Source: Auanema rhodensis
Lineage: Eukaryota; Nematoda; Chromadorea; Rhabditida; Rhabditidae
Direction: 5' to 3'
Assembly: GCA_964057225.1 (NCBI GenBank)
Contig: OZ059894.1
Coordinates: 15,344,476 to 15,408,475 of the forward strand
Length of the DNA: 64,000 bases
The notes below the pieces were generated by a model, which made no database searches, was not told where the DNA came from, and was given only the letters and a program-made list of their open reading frames with translations. Both the position numbers and the translations under genes were made by a program. Below are positions 1-12,596 of the stretch, in pieces. Position 1 is the stretch's first letter; every line of letters begins with the position of its first letter.

Positions 1-1257
1 CAGAGATAATCAATGAAAGAGTGATGTTGATAGAAGATAGGATCATTGGTTGATCGAGTAGTTACCAACATGTCACCTTAAACAAATTTTTTTAAACTTT
101 TCATAAGCAACTTTTCTTACCTCCTACGAAATTGTGAGGATTTCCGTGAGTATATTCTAAAGCAGACCATCCAGCTCTAACTTGGCAACCCTGAAATGAT
201 TTTCTCAAATCACACGATATAATAAACTATCTACAAACATTAGCTGGAGCAGTAGCAGCTAAAACTTGATTTATATCAGAAGTTCCCATTAATGTATTGA
301 TTTCAGAATCTGTGAAAAGTGATCCTTGTCCTTGAGAACGAGTAACAATACGAGAATTCTAGAATGTTATGTAAGATATAAATATATAATTAAATATTCC
401 ACAAACATCAAGAATTCTCCAGTTAGCAAATGCTCCGGTCACAACTTGGTTGTTGTTATTCGTGGATCCCATAAGTTCGTTACTCCACATTACTGATTGC
501 CGAGGGTTTGGAAGACCGGAATCGAGGGATGAATCCCAGTATGGTATAGCGACATCAAGATCGACAGTACGAAGAGCAAATTCAAGTCTTGAACAAAAAG
601 CTTAACTATTAAGTTTTTTTTAGCACCTACCGTTTAAGGAATTCTCTGTGCCATGGCAAGAAAGCTGGTCCAGAGTGTGCACCAGGAGAAGTGCGGAACT
701 CGGAATGAACTCTAGATATACGATCGTATTCACCATTGTTTTTGATAGTCCACATTGCGTTATGATATCTATAAGTAATAAATAACCTATAATTTTCTTC
801 TATTTCAGGATTAACCTGGTTCTTTCATTATCTGAAAGAGCACGGTATTCTTTTCTATAAGCTCTTTGAACAACTCTTCCATTTACGGAACAAGGATTAC
901 CAGAACCTACAAGCACAAAATGATGAAATATTTAAATGTGATAATTACCTCCAAGGAATCCACAGAAGCATGAGAGAGTCATACATTGATCCTTGCTTTG
1001 AGGCTGTTGAGGAATAGCAGAGAGACCATTAGCAAAAGTAGCGATAGCTGCTACTTTTGGTTTACCTTCAATACCCTGAATTCAGAAAAGTACAAAGCTA
1101 AATTATAGTTTGTTAATACTGCAGTGTTAGATTTCCAATTTGTAATCTGTTCACAGATAATACGAAGACTGGAAGATGGAGCTGATGCACAGTCTTGAGC
1201 TAGTACCAAGCTTGGTATAGACAGCGCCCATACGAGAGCTACAAGATAAGTTCTCAT
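1..1257 (-). CDS. Tyrosinase-family copper oxidase (5' part, runs off left edge)
   Basis: Secreted type-3 copper oxidase acting on phenols; in nematodes the family is linked to cuticle or eggshell cross-linking (family knowledge). The protein starts with a signal peptide (MRTYLVALVWALSIPSLVLA). Several short exons follow: a Cys-rich stretch (CMTLSCFCGF), a CuA region with HYRYHNAMW and HSGPAFLPWHREFLKRLEFAL, then IPYWDSSLD, and a CuB region with HGNPHNFVGG and HHSFIDYL at the window edge. The first intron is 46 nt (GTATTA to TTCAG) and splits Ala from Gly. All the expected copper-ligand His clusters are visible, so the enzyme looks active. The C-terminus lies outside the window. The neighbour EIF1AD is divergent, about 1.6 kb away. 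Confidence 0.9.
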
Positions 1258-2843
1258 AGCTAAAAATAAAAATTTTCAAATTTAAAACACATTCAAAAAC
1301 AATTTCAATAAAATCTTATAATGAAAAAGTGATGTCATAACTCTCCAACGTCAAGCATAGTGGTTAACCCATTGCTAAATGCTCGTGCGCATCCAGTATC
1401 ACCCAGTTAAAAAGGCATTCGGTAATCAAATTTGGGTCAAATAATTTAGCCAACAACTTCAATGTTGTAAGCATCGTATTATTAATATATCAGTTTTTTT
1501 TTAAATGGGTTAACAAGTTACTACAGGTACTTCCTAAGAAAACATAGTACCTTTTACTATATAATCACCAACCTTGAAATATATTATAATATCTTTTCCT
1601 ATTCTGGCATTATAAAACTGTGAATAACTTTTAAATACTATATCTATTTTTCTAGATCATTTGCGTGAGATGTCTAAGAATTCAGCATCTCCATGTGTTT
1701 TTCGTTTATCATTTTCGCTCAAAAAGATCACGGAACTGTCAGGAAGACTAAAGAAAATCCATAAACTGCTAATAAAATATTAACCTTTTTGTTCACCTGA
1801 ACGTATTCAAAACAATGTAAATTCATTTTTATGAACTGAGCTTCAACCTGGATTAAATCGACCCAGAGCAGGAAATGCAACCGGTCTGTCCAATAAGAAC
1901 AATTAAAATGACATTAATCGCGCTTCCAGTATTGTTAATTTTTCAGAAACCATCTCTCCATCCCATCAAAATAATGACATCACTTTAAAAAACTGATGAT
2001 GCGAATATACTAAGTATTTAATTCTACTGATCGATGATTGTGGACACCGTTTATTGGTGTTAAACTGTTAAATATATCCGAATGCTTAAGAATAGAGATT
2101 AGAATACAATGTTTTTCCTTTTTTTCTAATTCTCAAAGCATGAACGTTTTCAAATGCAAGTTAAATAGCATAAATTTCGAAGAAGTACCGGTTAAGCTTA
2201 TTATGGTTACACTCTCCATACAAATAAATATATTTGCAGAGTTGTACAAATGCAAACTTTGATTTCAAGCATTTTTGAATTTTCGTATTTACCTGAAGTC
2301 AAACATGGACATTCTCATTATAATTCAAGGATTAACTTTGTTGCAAATGTATTAAGTATGTTTTCGGTTACAATATACGTGAACATACGCTTAGAAATCA
2401 CGGACAATAAATTACGTATATGTTGAAAACAATTTTGTAAAATTTATTATTGCTCTAGTTATTCATAAATTTTAATCAATCTAAATATATAATAATATTC
2501 ATCATCAACACTGTACAAGAAAATAACTTTATCAAAATTTTCATTTTCATTTTCATTAATATTAATAGATTACATCATTAATATTTCATTGCAAAACTCG
2601 ATATCTTTAGCTATATTTTAATGTAATTCGAAGACTTGAAATTATTTCATATTTTGTTTTCTATTTTTGAGTGCCTGTGTTAGATATTTTCCTCATTTTC
2701 AGACTGTATTTCTTTAATATAATTAAGGAGGTAACTATGAGAATTCCTAATTTTGTTCTTCAAGATAAAAATTACGCTTGCTGCGTACGTGTGACATTTT
2801 CGTCTACACGGAAGTACATGCAAGTTTTTTTCATTTTTCAAAT
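1258..2843. other. Divergent intergenic region
   Basis: AT-rich DNA between the tyrosinase start (minus) and EIF1AD start (plus), presumably holding both promoters. It has a short TTTTCA repeat near 2537-2560. I see no coding exon; the 74-aa open frame at 2038-2262 has no family signal and biased composition. Confidence 0.5.
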
Positions 2844-3653
2844 ATGTCTGTTGCAACTAAAAGAAGATTTATCACCAACAAGGTAAATTAATTCGTATTA
2901 TTGTGTAATTTTCATATTTAGGTGGAAAGTGAATTGTACGACCTAGTGGATGGGGATATTATTGCTCAAGTTAAAGGTGCCCGTGGAAATAATTTGCACG
3001 AGGTTTTTTCAAAGTTTGGACGCATTGTAATAATTTTGTTCAAGGTAGAAGATGAATTTGGAGAAACTTATGTTGTTAGCATGCCTCAAAAATTTAGAAA
3101 AGCTGTTTGGATACGACGGGGGCAGTTTGTTATTATTAGGTCTATTGAAGAAGGAGATAAAGTAATACTGTATATTTTATTCACTTAATGGCTATTTCCA
3201 TTTTTTAGGTAAAAGGAGAAATAGAACATGTTTTAGATGAAGAAAATGTATTGTATATTAGAGATCTTAAAAAGTAATTTCTCTGTTAATGTTTACACGT
3301 TCACGTTTTTTTTAATTTAGATGGCCAGAAAGATTCGAAGAGTGTGCTGAGCAAATGACTAGGAATGCTAAAAGAGGTAATACCGGTGATCATCCCATGA
3401 TTGATGACGATATGCTTCCTCCAAGGTATTTCTATCATAATTTTCTCTTAAAAACCTGTTATTTAGTGATAGCGACTACTCCGATGAAGATAATGATGAT
3501 GAAGAGATGGATGAGGGAGATGAAGGTAAACTTTCTAGCATGTTGCTTAGCTGATATCTATTTTTAGAATATTCTGGCAGTGGCGAGGATGACAATGAAG
3601 ATACTGAAGAAACGGAGAGCTGTAATCCTAATAGAGCAGCTGCACCCGAATGA
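2844..3653 (+). CDS. EIF1AD: EIF1AD-like OB-fold RNA-binding protein
   Basis: Probable RNA-binding protein of the eIF1A-like S1/OB-fold family (EIF1AD), nuclear in vertebrates. It starts MSVATKRRFITNK, has the conserved GNNLHEVE core, then ETYVVSMPQKFRK, IRRGQFVI and IEEGDKVKGEIEHVLDEE, then KWPERFEE, and ends in an acidic Asp/Glu-rich tail. This order matches the vertebrate family along the whole length. About seven exons; the intron at 3003-3044 is only 42 nt, is a multiple of three and has no stop, so an ORF scan reads through it. I removed it because family members go directly from HEV to the Glu/Asp segment. An AATAAA-like signal lies near 3673. Confidence 0.92.
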
Positions 3654-4790
3654 AGTTTAAATTGTGATTATATAATAAATAAACTGATTTTTATACTATG
3701 TATTTCTTACACACATGAGGTTCATTCCATGAAATATCTAGGTTACACGTAATTGAACTCTGGGAGGGGCTTAATTATCGTCTTCCTTGATCAAGCTTAC
3801 ATTTGGCCTATTGTCCTCGTCTGGTTCCTTGGGGGTGCAGTGATTAGCTGATTAGTTTATCTGCAGCGGTGATTACAAACCAGATTTATAGTTATAAGAA
3901 GAATTTGAGCCTACCATTTTATTTGCTAAGCTTAAGAAAAATGGCAATCTTCCCTAGTTTCCGTAAGAGGTGATTTTTTTCAATAACACTTTTCATCATT
4001 TTATACGCAGGACAATATAATTTTTCAATTCTTTCTCTTTTCCATGGCGCTTGACGGCCACGACACAACGAGAAGATTTATTAATCATCCCAACCTTTTC
4101 ACTCGTTTGAAACAAATCGAAATTTTTAAAATATTGATTGATCAATAGCGATCGCAGGTCACTTCACTTGCTGTTCTATCACCCTGGAAATATTTTGACT
4201 GGTCACATGCACACCGATATTTCTTTAACAAAAGTTGATTTCATTTCTAATATTATGCCTAGCTAGTTTCAGTTTGTTGGTGCCTTTTGTACTGTTAACA
4301 TGTATTTTTATGTTATCAGACAGAGGTTCTTCTTATCACTCTGAACGACTATCGATCTTCTGCGACTTAATCGCTCTTCTTTGTTCTGGATATGTATACC
4401 TTTTCTGTTAAAAAACTTTAGGTCTTCTTGTTTTCATAACAATTATTATTTTCCCAATTTAAACTTTAAATATTTATTTTTTATTCAAATTTTATTCAAA
4501 TTTATCTTCTTGTGGTCCAATATCAGGAATACCTGTTTATCAATGCGGTCTTTTTGGGCTGTTAAATATGTGAATCAATCGTTTTATTCATTGTAATGGG
4601 ACTCTCCTACTTCTATAGTTTTTGAAATTAGAAATTGCTATCTAGTTCTCTGGGTTATTTTGAAATTCCTGTTTTTAATTAATTACCTGCATAATAGTTT
4701 TATTGTAGTAACAGTAATAGTAATAACCCAAATCGTGTCGATCTTCTAATGTTTAACTACCACCCTTTCTTCAGATCGTCTACTAAGAAA
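3654..4790. other. Intergenic region upstream of CHP1
   Basis: Contains the 3' end of EIF1AD and the promoter or 5' region of the CHP1 gene, with a polypyrimidine acceptor (TTTCTTCAG) ending near 4774, about 17 nt upstream of the start codon. Two short minus-strand open stretches (around 3768-3850 and 3930-4075) look mildly protein-like but have no start or consistent splice partner. Confidence 0.45.
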
Positions 4791-5675
4791 ATGGGCAACA
4801 GCAGCTCCCTTATGCTTCGAGAGGAAGAAATTGACGAAATCGTCAAAGAAACTGAATGTAAGTCTCCTTTTATGTTCAACTTTTGTCATCAAAATACGTT
4901 ATAGTCAACAGGAATCAGATTGTTCGTTTGTACAGCAGATTTCTATCTCTTGACAAGAAAGGTAAAACTACTTTGAGACAATTGCATAGAGAAAGTATTC
5001 TTTTAAGGTCAGGGCTTTTTATCTAGAGATGATTTCCTTAATGTACCTGAGTTAGCTGTTAATCCTTTGGGAGATCGTATTGTTGATGCTTTCTTCACTT
5101 TAGCGTTAGTTATGCAAAATAGCTATAAATTAATGTGGTACCTTTTAGTGGAGATAATGAGCAACAACTTAATTTCCGTCAATTTGTTCGCATCTTGGCT
5201 CATTTCCAGCCAATTAATAGAACTAAAAACAATTCTTTAAATAGTCGCAGTCAAAAATTACGATGTAAATTATCATTTCCCTTTTCTTTTTTTTACAAAA
5301 AGGTGTTTTTAGTTGCTTTTCAAATGTATGATCTCAACAAGAATGGATATATTACTCGGGAAGAGTTTAAAGTTATTTTAAACAGTATGGTTGGTGCAAA
5401 TATTACTGCTGAACAGGTATGGTTTTATTATTTTTGTAAATAATATTTAACTTATTTACCTAATATATATTGCTTAGTTTATTCTATTTTTGTAGCTTGA
5501 CAAGATTGCTGATAGGACAATTGAAGAAGCTGATGGTGATCAAGATGGTAAAATTTCATTCGAGGAATTCTGCCGAGTAAGCATATTTATATTCAGAATT
5601 TTATAAAAGATCCCAATTTAGGCAATGGAAAAGACTGATATAGAGGAGAAGATGTCCATTCGGTTCCTCAACTAA
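4791..5675 (+). CDS. CHP1: Calcineurin B homologous protein (CHP1 type)
   Basis: EF-hand Ca2+ sensor that binds Na+/H+ exchangers at membranes (family knowledge; the C. elegans relative is pbo-1). The N-terminal MGNSSS is an N-myristoylation signal. Conserved blocks run in the CHP1 order: LYSRFLSLDK, PELAVNPLGDRIVDAFF, LNFRQFVRILAHF, LNSRSQKLRFAFQMYDL, and a C-terminal MSIRFLN. EF-hands 3 (DLNKNGYITREE) and 4 (DGDQDGKISFEE) keep the calcium ligands; EF1 and EF2 are degenerate, as in the family. Seven exons with 40-80 nt introns. A consensus acceptor just upstream of the ATG suggests trans-splicing. Full length, about 190 residues. Confidence 0.93.
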
Positions 5676-8621
5676 GTAGTGATTTTCGTCTCAGTCCAAT
5701 AACACTATCCTTCCTGCTTTTGTTAAGTATTCTCCTATATACACATACTTGTTGTTACTACACTGAGAAGAAAGTGGTTTTATAATATTTCTCCTTAATG
5801 AAATAATTTTTTTTAAAGAAAAGTAACATTTCTTTGCATAATTATTTATCAAATTCTGTATATCATACGTATATATATTTATATTTGCCCCGGACAGTTT
5901 CATTCCAAGCAAATTTTTTCTAGTCGTCTTTTTTCAATTTGCCTTCGGTATACTTGCAACAAAGAGAATAAATTTTGAGTTATTACATCTTACTTTTCGC
6001 TAAAGAACTATGAATTCTTTGTATCTATTGTTAATGTTGTTCCCGTAAGTCTTAGTTTTCTCATAAGAAGGGGCGGGGTTCAGTGGGAGGAGTTTTATGA
6101 AATGACTTGTTTCGTTAGAACATGCAACTCCTTCGTATTGTTCTGGTAAGATATTAATATTTTTATGATTTTTAATAATATTTTCAAAATTATCTAATTT
6201 TTATTAATTTTTGGACAGTTTCTTCTTGTATGATAAAGGTTCATTGGGTTTATGTGTTGAGCGCGTGGCCTGACATCCTCGTTTCCGACAGTTTCGTTCC
6301 GTTCCCAGATATCTTTCTTTGAAGAACATGATTTTTATGATAAAGTATTGAAGAAATGAAAAATGAAGTATATCTAGAATTACTCTTATTTTAACTTTGA
6401 TCTTTATTTCATCTAACTTTCTTATATTATCTATTTCTCTCCGTTTTCTCCCAATTTTTGAAGAGCTGAAACAAACGGTTTGATATCAGTTTACGTTAAG
6501 AGAGACAATGTATAAACAGGAAGGAAGACAAATCTCTATGATTGGCTATCTAGTTGTCCGAAAAAGAAGTCATCTTTCTTAGTATCAGAAGACCTTGAGA
6601 TATGGTTCCACATACACACTTACACGACGATGACAAAGGGCAGTCTTGATAACGATGTGTCTCCAAATTTGGCAATCTATCTATTTCGAGTATATTGATT
6701 TCGTTTTGTTTGAATATAGTGAATACGTAAATATGTATGCATGCAGATATGTAGGTGAGACCTGTTGTAGAGTCAAGTCGGCTTACTCTGAAAGCCGTTT
6801 CCTCATTTTCTGATCAGCTCCTTATTCACATCATCTTTCAACTCGTTTGTACATTTTGCTACAACGGTACAAGTAGACGAACGGCGATAAAGACCACATT
6901 GACTACAACAAGATAGATGACCAGCTGTGCTGATGCACCAGATTCACTAGCTGATTTCATAATATATTCATTTAATTTAATATGACGAATATAGAGAGAA
7001 GAATGGAGAGAATAATTCGAGAGTTTAGCTTATTTATGAAGTTGTTCCACTTTTCTATCTCTTATATCCCATATTTCTATAATTCAATAATAATAATAAT
7101 ATCTTGTCTTGTATGCAAACATTGAATGTGTAATCTATAGTAAAAATTATATTTTTTTAAAAAATAAATATACAAAAATAATTATTATACCTAATACTTG
7201 CCAAAACTAGTACATTACCTAAAAAAAATTATTTTTATCAATATTAAATGCAATTTTTCTTATTTGAGCTTTTAATAGGTCAAGCACCCTTAACATAAAC
7301 TATTCGCAAAATATTACTTGGCCTAAATAATATTTCTACTTCATTTTGCGAGTTCATGAAACTTTTAGAAAAAAAAATAACAAGCAAAATCTTTTTTTTT
7401 ACGGTATTTTCTTAGTTCATTGGAATTTACTTCCTTCCCTCGTCATTGAGAACTTTCTCTGCCATATGCATAGGATTTGTTGAACCATTAAAATTTTTTT
7501 GCACATTATTTTATTTAGTACTTTCTACTTTTTTGGTATTTTTATTGCATACATGACATGAATCCAGTTTGAAGATTAACGCCATCTAGATCTGGCAAGT
7601 AGAAAAAAGATGGAAAGAGAAAGTCAATGAGGCAAAACACTGCCATCGAGTTCAAACATCTAAGATAGACATACTTTCTACTCCATTAAATAGCTTCTTC
7701 GGGATGATCATAGCGTTGACGTCATAGCATTCATATGATATAATCATATAATTTGATAAAAAAGTTACACATAGCATACATATCTGTATCTATTTACATC
7801 GTACTAGTTCGTAAACTCGTTCGCTTGTGTTCTTTTACCCCATGAAACCCTTTCAAAAAATTTCTCTCCCTTTTTTGTAGACTAATTTGCCAAAACATGT
7901 GAAGAGAAAAGAAACAGAAACACGTAACTGTTTCTAAAAACTTCTGTTTTTTTAATTAATCAGAAAACGATGTTACTTCCTCTCTTAATTGTCCATGTTC
8001 AAGTATTTTATGCACTACGGCAGATGACCTTACATTCATTTCTTACAAAATCCGGAAGACTGTTTTCACTTCTATTTTAACAAAGTGATGAATTGAATGA
8101 TGATGATGTTTACCTTTTATGTGAAGAGGTGTTCGTTCGACGGCGGCGTTGACGTTGACGGCTGATCATCGTATGATCTTTCTTCTCAATATGCCCCGTG
8201 GCTGGCTTCGAGGTCGGCAAGGTTCGAGGCTGAATCCTCAAAACGGTTGTAGTCTTCCAATTCCACAATTTCTCCAGTTTATTTTCGAATAAAGTAAGAG
8301 AAGACGGACGGAAGCCCTTGAAAACGGGATTCTGTCTTTTTCAATGAACTTCTTGACAGTCAGTTCTTTATTGGCATTGTATAAGCTCATCGTCCACACG
8401 CGATTATTCACGATCTAGCTATGGCATGATGTGAAAATGACTGTAGTTATGATTCGAAATTATTGAGAAGGACCAAGAATATTCAAGGACAGAAATTCCG
8501 AGATTAAGCATGTAATGTCTAGAAATGTCATGAATATGAATAGCATTAAACTTGAAAATGTGTCAATCTATATAAATAAAAATAAATAAAATAAACCAAT
8601 CATATATTCCCTATTTTCCAG
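5676..8621. other. Long gene-poor interval
   Basis: About 2.9 kb between CHP1 and the first recognised BPI exon. Mostly AT-rich, with a patch of higher GC around 8120-8330. A possible first exon of the BPI gene, starting MNFLT near 8344 with donor GTCAGT, would join in phase to the exon at 8622 and give a plausible signal peptide; I could not confirm it. No RNA gene recognised. Confidence 0.35.
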
Positions 8622-11600
8622 ATATGCTACATTATTCAATGTATCCAGTCACAACTTAAACCTGCTATCAGAGTTCGATTGAACCGAGGAATATTTGAGC
8701 AAGCTTCATCCATAGTTGGTAAGATTTAAAGTGAATCATCATTTTAACCAAAATGGCATTGATATGCAATCCGTTAGAACTATTAACTATATATTTGAAA
8801 CAACCGATCAACTGATCTTTCAATTTTAAAATGATTATCAGCTTACACGTGAGATTTCACGTGGAGTATTTACATTTAAATAAAACAGCATTTAATACCA
8901 TCAGTTCCAATGATCACTTCACACATGTTGAATTTTAAAAAAATATGATCATGAATGAACTTTACAATAATGTATTGTTTCAGCGGGATTGGTAGAATAC
9001 GAGGTTCCGAGAATACAAATTCCAAACTCGCAACAATGCTTCACAGAAGGATGTGTTCAGGTATTACATACACGAATTCAACACAATATTTTCGAGAGAA
9101 AAATAATTCTTCTGCCATTTTTGCCTCATCTGGGCTACCTTAAGCATCTAACCAGTCTTGAAGATTCTGATGTTGTATTGAGAAGAAGTTAAAAACCTGT
9201 TCAATTCATTTTTTTTATTTTCAAATGAGACATCAAGAATGAATTCCACTGATAATCTGTCAGCATAATTTAAAGTTGTTCTTTGAGCTCGAAACAGTAT
9301 ACGTCATGAAGTTGCGAATGTAGTTTTAACCTATTACAAGTCAGACGCATAAGGAAATAATCTAGAACATTCCTCGAAAAAATAAATTTCAAACTTCTGA
9401 TGTGACGTCAAGGTTTTTTTTAATTCCAGATTCACTCATTCCATATGACGTCATTCCGATTGCCGCGTTCGATCTCATTCCAGCCTTCGCCACCTAATCA
9501 GTTTGCCCTTCGGGTAACTGATTTCGATTTCTTGTAAGTTCATAGAGAGCGGTCAGCACTAGAAATTTCTGACTACGTTAAAAAGATCAAGAGATAAATT
9601 AAAGGAGAATTAACAGAAAGATATGTTGCTGATTGCCAGGATTTATAGAACAGTCTAGGATATGAAAATCGTTGAAAAGGCATTTCGACTGAAATTTTAA
9701 TTTTAACTCTAAAACAAAATTAAATATAATACTTTCTTTATTTTGTAATTAATATGTTGTGGGCCAATTTGAATGAAAATAAAAAACGTTCAAAAAGAGT
9801 CCATCGCTCTCCTTTAGCTCTTGTATCCATAACATCCTTGACCCTGCAATGGAAATTCAAACGTCCTTTTTCTCGTTCTACACATTCCTCAGCGGCTAAG
9901 TCTTTCACAATAAGCGCATTGAACATTCTAAGAAGCAGATTTTGAAGGTTCATAGGCAGAATATTATGCTATTCTCATTCAAATGTCAAGATTTTCATAT
10001 GTATGTCTTTACATTTGACATCATTTTTGTATGTGGCAGAGTTGTGAAAAGCTAGATGGAGCAGAAAAAAATATATAGAATATATAATTCAAAGCACTTT
10101 TTCATTGTAGTGTGACAGGCCAACTAAGTGGAACTATTCAAGTTCTTCTTCAAATCCCTGTAGCAGGAAGTGTATATGTATCAGGTATGAATAACAAACA
10201 ACTTTCATTTAACCATGTTATGCGAAATTAGGAAGAGGAATATCTGTAACAGCTTATTTGGATTTACAAAAAACATTCGGCGATGAACCATATCTTCGAT
10301 TTTTATCTTGTGAACTTGACAGTGGTTTTGTCGATACACGAGTTGAGAATATGGGCATTTTTACGGAAACTGTTAATTCCAAATATAGAGTTAGTATATC
10401 AATAATTTTCAAATAATATCATCTTACATTCATAGGGCACAATGTCTGAACAGTCTCGTTTGCAACTTGAACAAGCTATTTGTGCTAATATGAATCGTCT
10501 AGCCCAACAACATTTCTCAACTCGATTATCCAGATTACCCAGTAAGCTATCGGCAAAAGATCTTGTGGAACTCCTGATCGCTGTAAGTGAAACTATTATC
10601 TTTTATTTTCATTTTCCTTCTTTTCAGGAAAATGGAAACGAAACTAAGCCAGAGCGAAGTACTCGTAAGCGATTATCGTATTTTCGCTTTAACCTATAAA
10701 ATGTGGTTTTTCAGTTGTAAGCCGAAATCGTCGTGCAGCATCAGATGATTATTATGATGAAGTTGAGTCATCATCCGACTCTAATCACCATCAAACCACA
10801 ACACCAAAGCAAGCATCGTTCTCATCGCAAAGTTCAGGTAGTTCTAACATAGACCGAAAAAGAGTAGTTCCTTGCTTTAGGTGATTTAGGAGCTCTTACT
10901 ATCAACAGAACTGATGTTAAAAACTTTTTCAATATGGTATTCTGCATATCCCCTTTTTTGATTTTTTCTTTTTTTTAGGAAAGACTATCTCATATTATGA
11001 TTGATCTAACTCTTCTTGATGCTTATTCAACTATGACAGAATTTACTGTAGGAATGGAAGGAGCAGTAACTTCAACAAAGACTCGTATGTGTTATTTTCT
11101 TGAAATGTTGGCAAAAGCTTAATAAATTTTCAGCGGGGCTTCCACCTTTCAATCCACCATTCCCATTCAGACTGCCTGAAGTAGAGCAAATTCGCCAAGC
11201 TGAGATTGTTATATCAAATCATACTTTCAATAGTTTGTTATATCAAGCACACAGGTTGTAGAGTTATTTATATTTTTTGAAGTACATTCATCTATTGTTA
11301 GAACAAATTCTCTATTATTTCACGTTGATTCTAAGACACCAGTACTTGGAGGAACTCTAAAAACAACTTGTTCCTTAGATGAAGTATGCATTTCGGATCA
11401 AATTGAAGAGGTATTTTTCAGATTAACTCATAAAACGTTTATAATCTTTGTGATTTCGTAGATAGGGCAGAAGTATCCAGGACGCAGTTTTGAACTAATA
11501 GTACGAACAACTAAGGCACCGACTGTAAGAATTGAAAAAGGTAATCTATCTTTAAGTAATTCGATAGTTAATTGTTCTATCTATTTTTAGATAATATCTA

Positions 11601-12084
11601 TCTTGATATGTCTGGAAGATGTCTCTTCTTTTTAGAAGGGACCAGACAAAAAGTTGCAGTCTTACCTTTTGAAACTCTGGCTAGAATCCAAATGCAGACA
11701 GAGAATTCAGTTGTGAGAGGTCGGCTTTAAGGGAATATAACTTCAACATGTGATAACATGGTATTTCAGGACAGATGAAGATTCTTCGTTTGACGTTCTT
11801 GAATTCCTTAGACTTTTTCGGACTAAGCGTATCAGATTTGGAAGGTTTTCGTTCAACATTACAAACTGCCCTTGAGAATCTGATGAATAAGTTTATGGCT
11901 CGTGGAATATCATTAAATACAAAGAGTTTAAAGTAATCTACATGAAATAAATAGAAAAACTAAAAATTAAATTTTCAGAATTCCTCTCAAGTTTTCATCA
12001 GCTCATCTCTCACTTGAGCGAGATGTTATGATTCTTCAAGCAAATGTGGATTTATTTAATTCATTATATGCAACACAGGGTTAA
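8622..12084 (+). CDS. BPI/LBP/CETP-family lipid-binding protein
   Basis: Secreted protein of the bactericidal/permeability-increasing, LBP and CETP fold, which binds lipids or LPS in its two barrel pockets. The first recognised exon reads PAIRVRLNRGIFEQASSIV, then GLVEYEVPRIQIP followed by the disulfide-type CFTEGC. Next come RLPRSISFQPSPPNQFAL, VTGQLSGTIQVLLQIPVAGS, a low-complexity Ser/Asp/Gln linker, and a second barrel domain (HIMIDLTLLDAYSTM, LPPFNPPFPFRLPEVEQ, VAVLPFETLARIQ, FLNSLDFFGLSVSDLEGF). It ends with LFNSLYATQG and stop. About 15 exons. One intron, roughly 9535-10110, is unusually long. The start exon with the signal peptide is unresolved, so the 5' end is provisional. Confidence 0.8.
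9738..9953 (-). other. Candidate nested antisense ORF (71 aa) in a BPI intron
   Basis: Open frame from ATG to stop on the strand opposite the host gene, inside its longest intron. It is charged and non-repetitive in the middle (RVKDVMDTRAKGERWTLFER), and an AATAAA on the same strand follows the stop closely. The complementary strand is also open for 63 codons, which weakens the case. No family recognised. It may be a small nested gene or a chance frame. Confidence 0.2.
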
Positions 12085-12596
12085 GTATATTGCAAAAGAA
12101 ATTTTGTTACCATTTTCTCATCAAAATTCGTTACATGAAAAGATTAAGCATATCTGATATTCTCTCAATCTTAATAAGTTCTCTTGGTATTCTAATCCAG
12201 CTCTGTTAAAAAGAAAGAGAGAAGTCTTTCGGATAGCTTTAGATATCGTTATATCAGAGTCATTTTCTGAATTCGGGTAATAATCATTGTAGTTCTCCAC
12301 CTTTTCTTTCTTCTTTTCAAAATTATTATTTTTTGTTTTTTTTTATTTTATTTATAAAGCTAGTATTAGAATCAGTTTATCTTTTATTAAATACTACAGA
12401 AATGTTTTTATATTTTGTCGTCAGTTGTGTATAATTTTCATTTGATAATCGTCAGAATAAATAAAATCTTCATATATATATATAGTTAGTTAATCTATAA
12501 AAAATATATTTTTGTACAAAATCTCTGAAAATATAGATTGAATATTGAAATACAACATGAAAATATATAAATATATTTATGTAATTATTAGCAACT
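12085..12596. other. Convergent 3' intergenic region
   Basis: Short AT-rich spacer between the BPI stop (plus) and the ankyrin-gene stop (minus). AATAAA-type signals occur on both strands, and there is a short (TA)n run near 12472-12483. Nothing else seen. Confidence 0.5.

Noticed and set aside
3768-4075. Minus-strand open stretches (PKEPDEDNRPNVSLIKEDDN and others)
   Set aside because: No start codon, conflicting open frames over the same bases, and no phase-compatible splice join.
8220-8245. B-box-like sequence GGTTCGAGGC suggesting a tRNA
   Set aside because: The flanking bases do not form a T stem and there is no acceptor stem or A box at the right distance.
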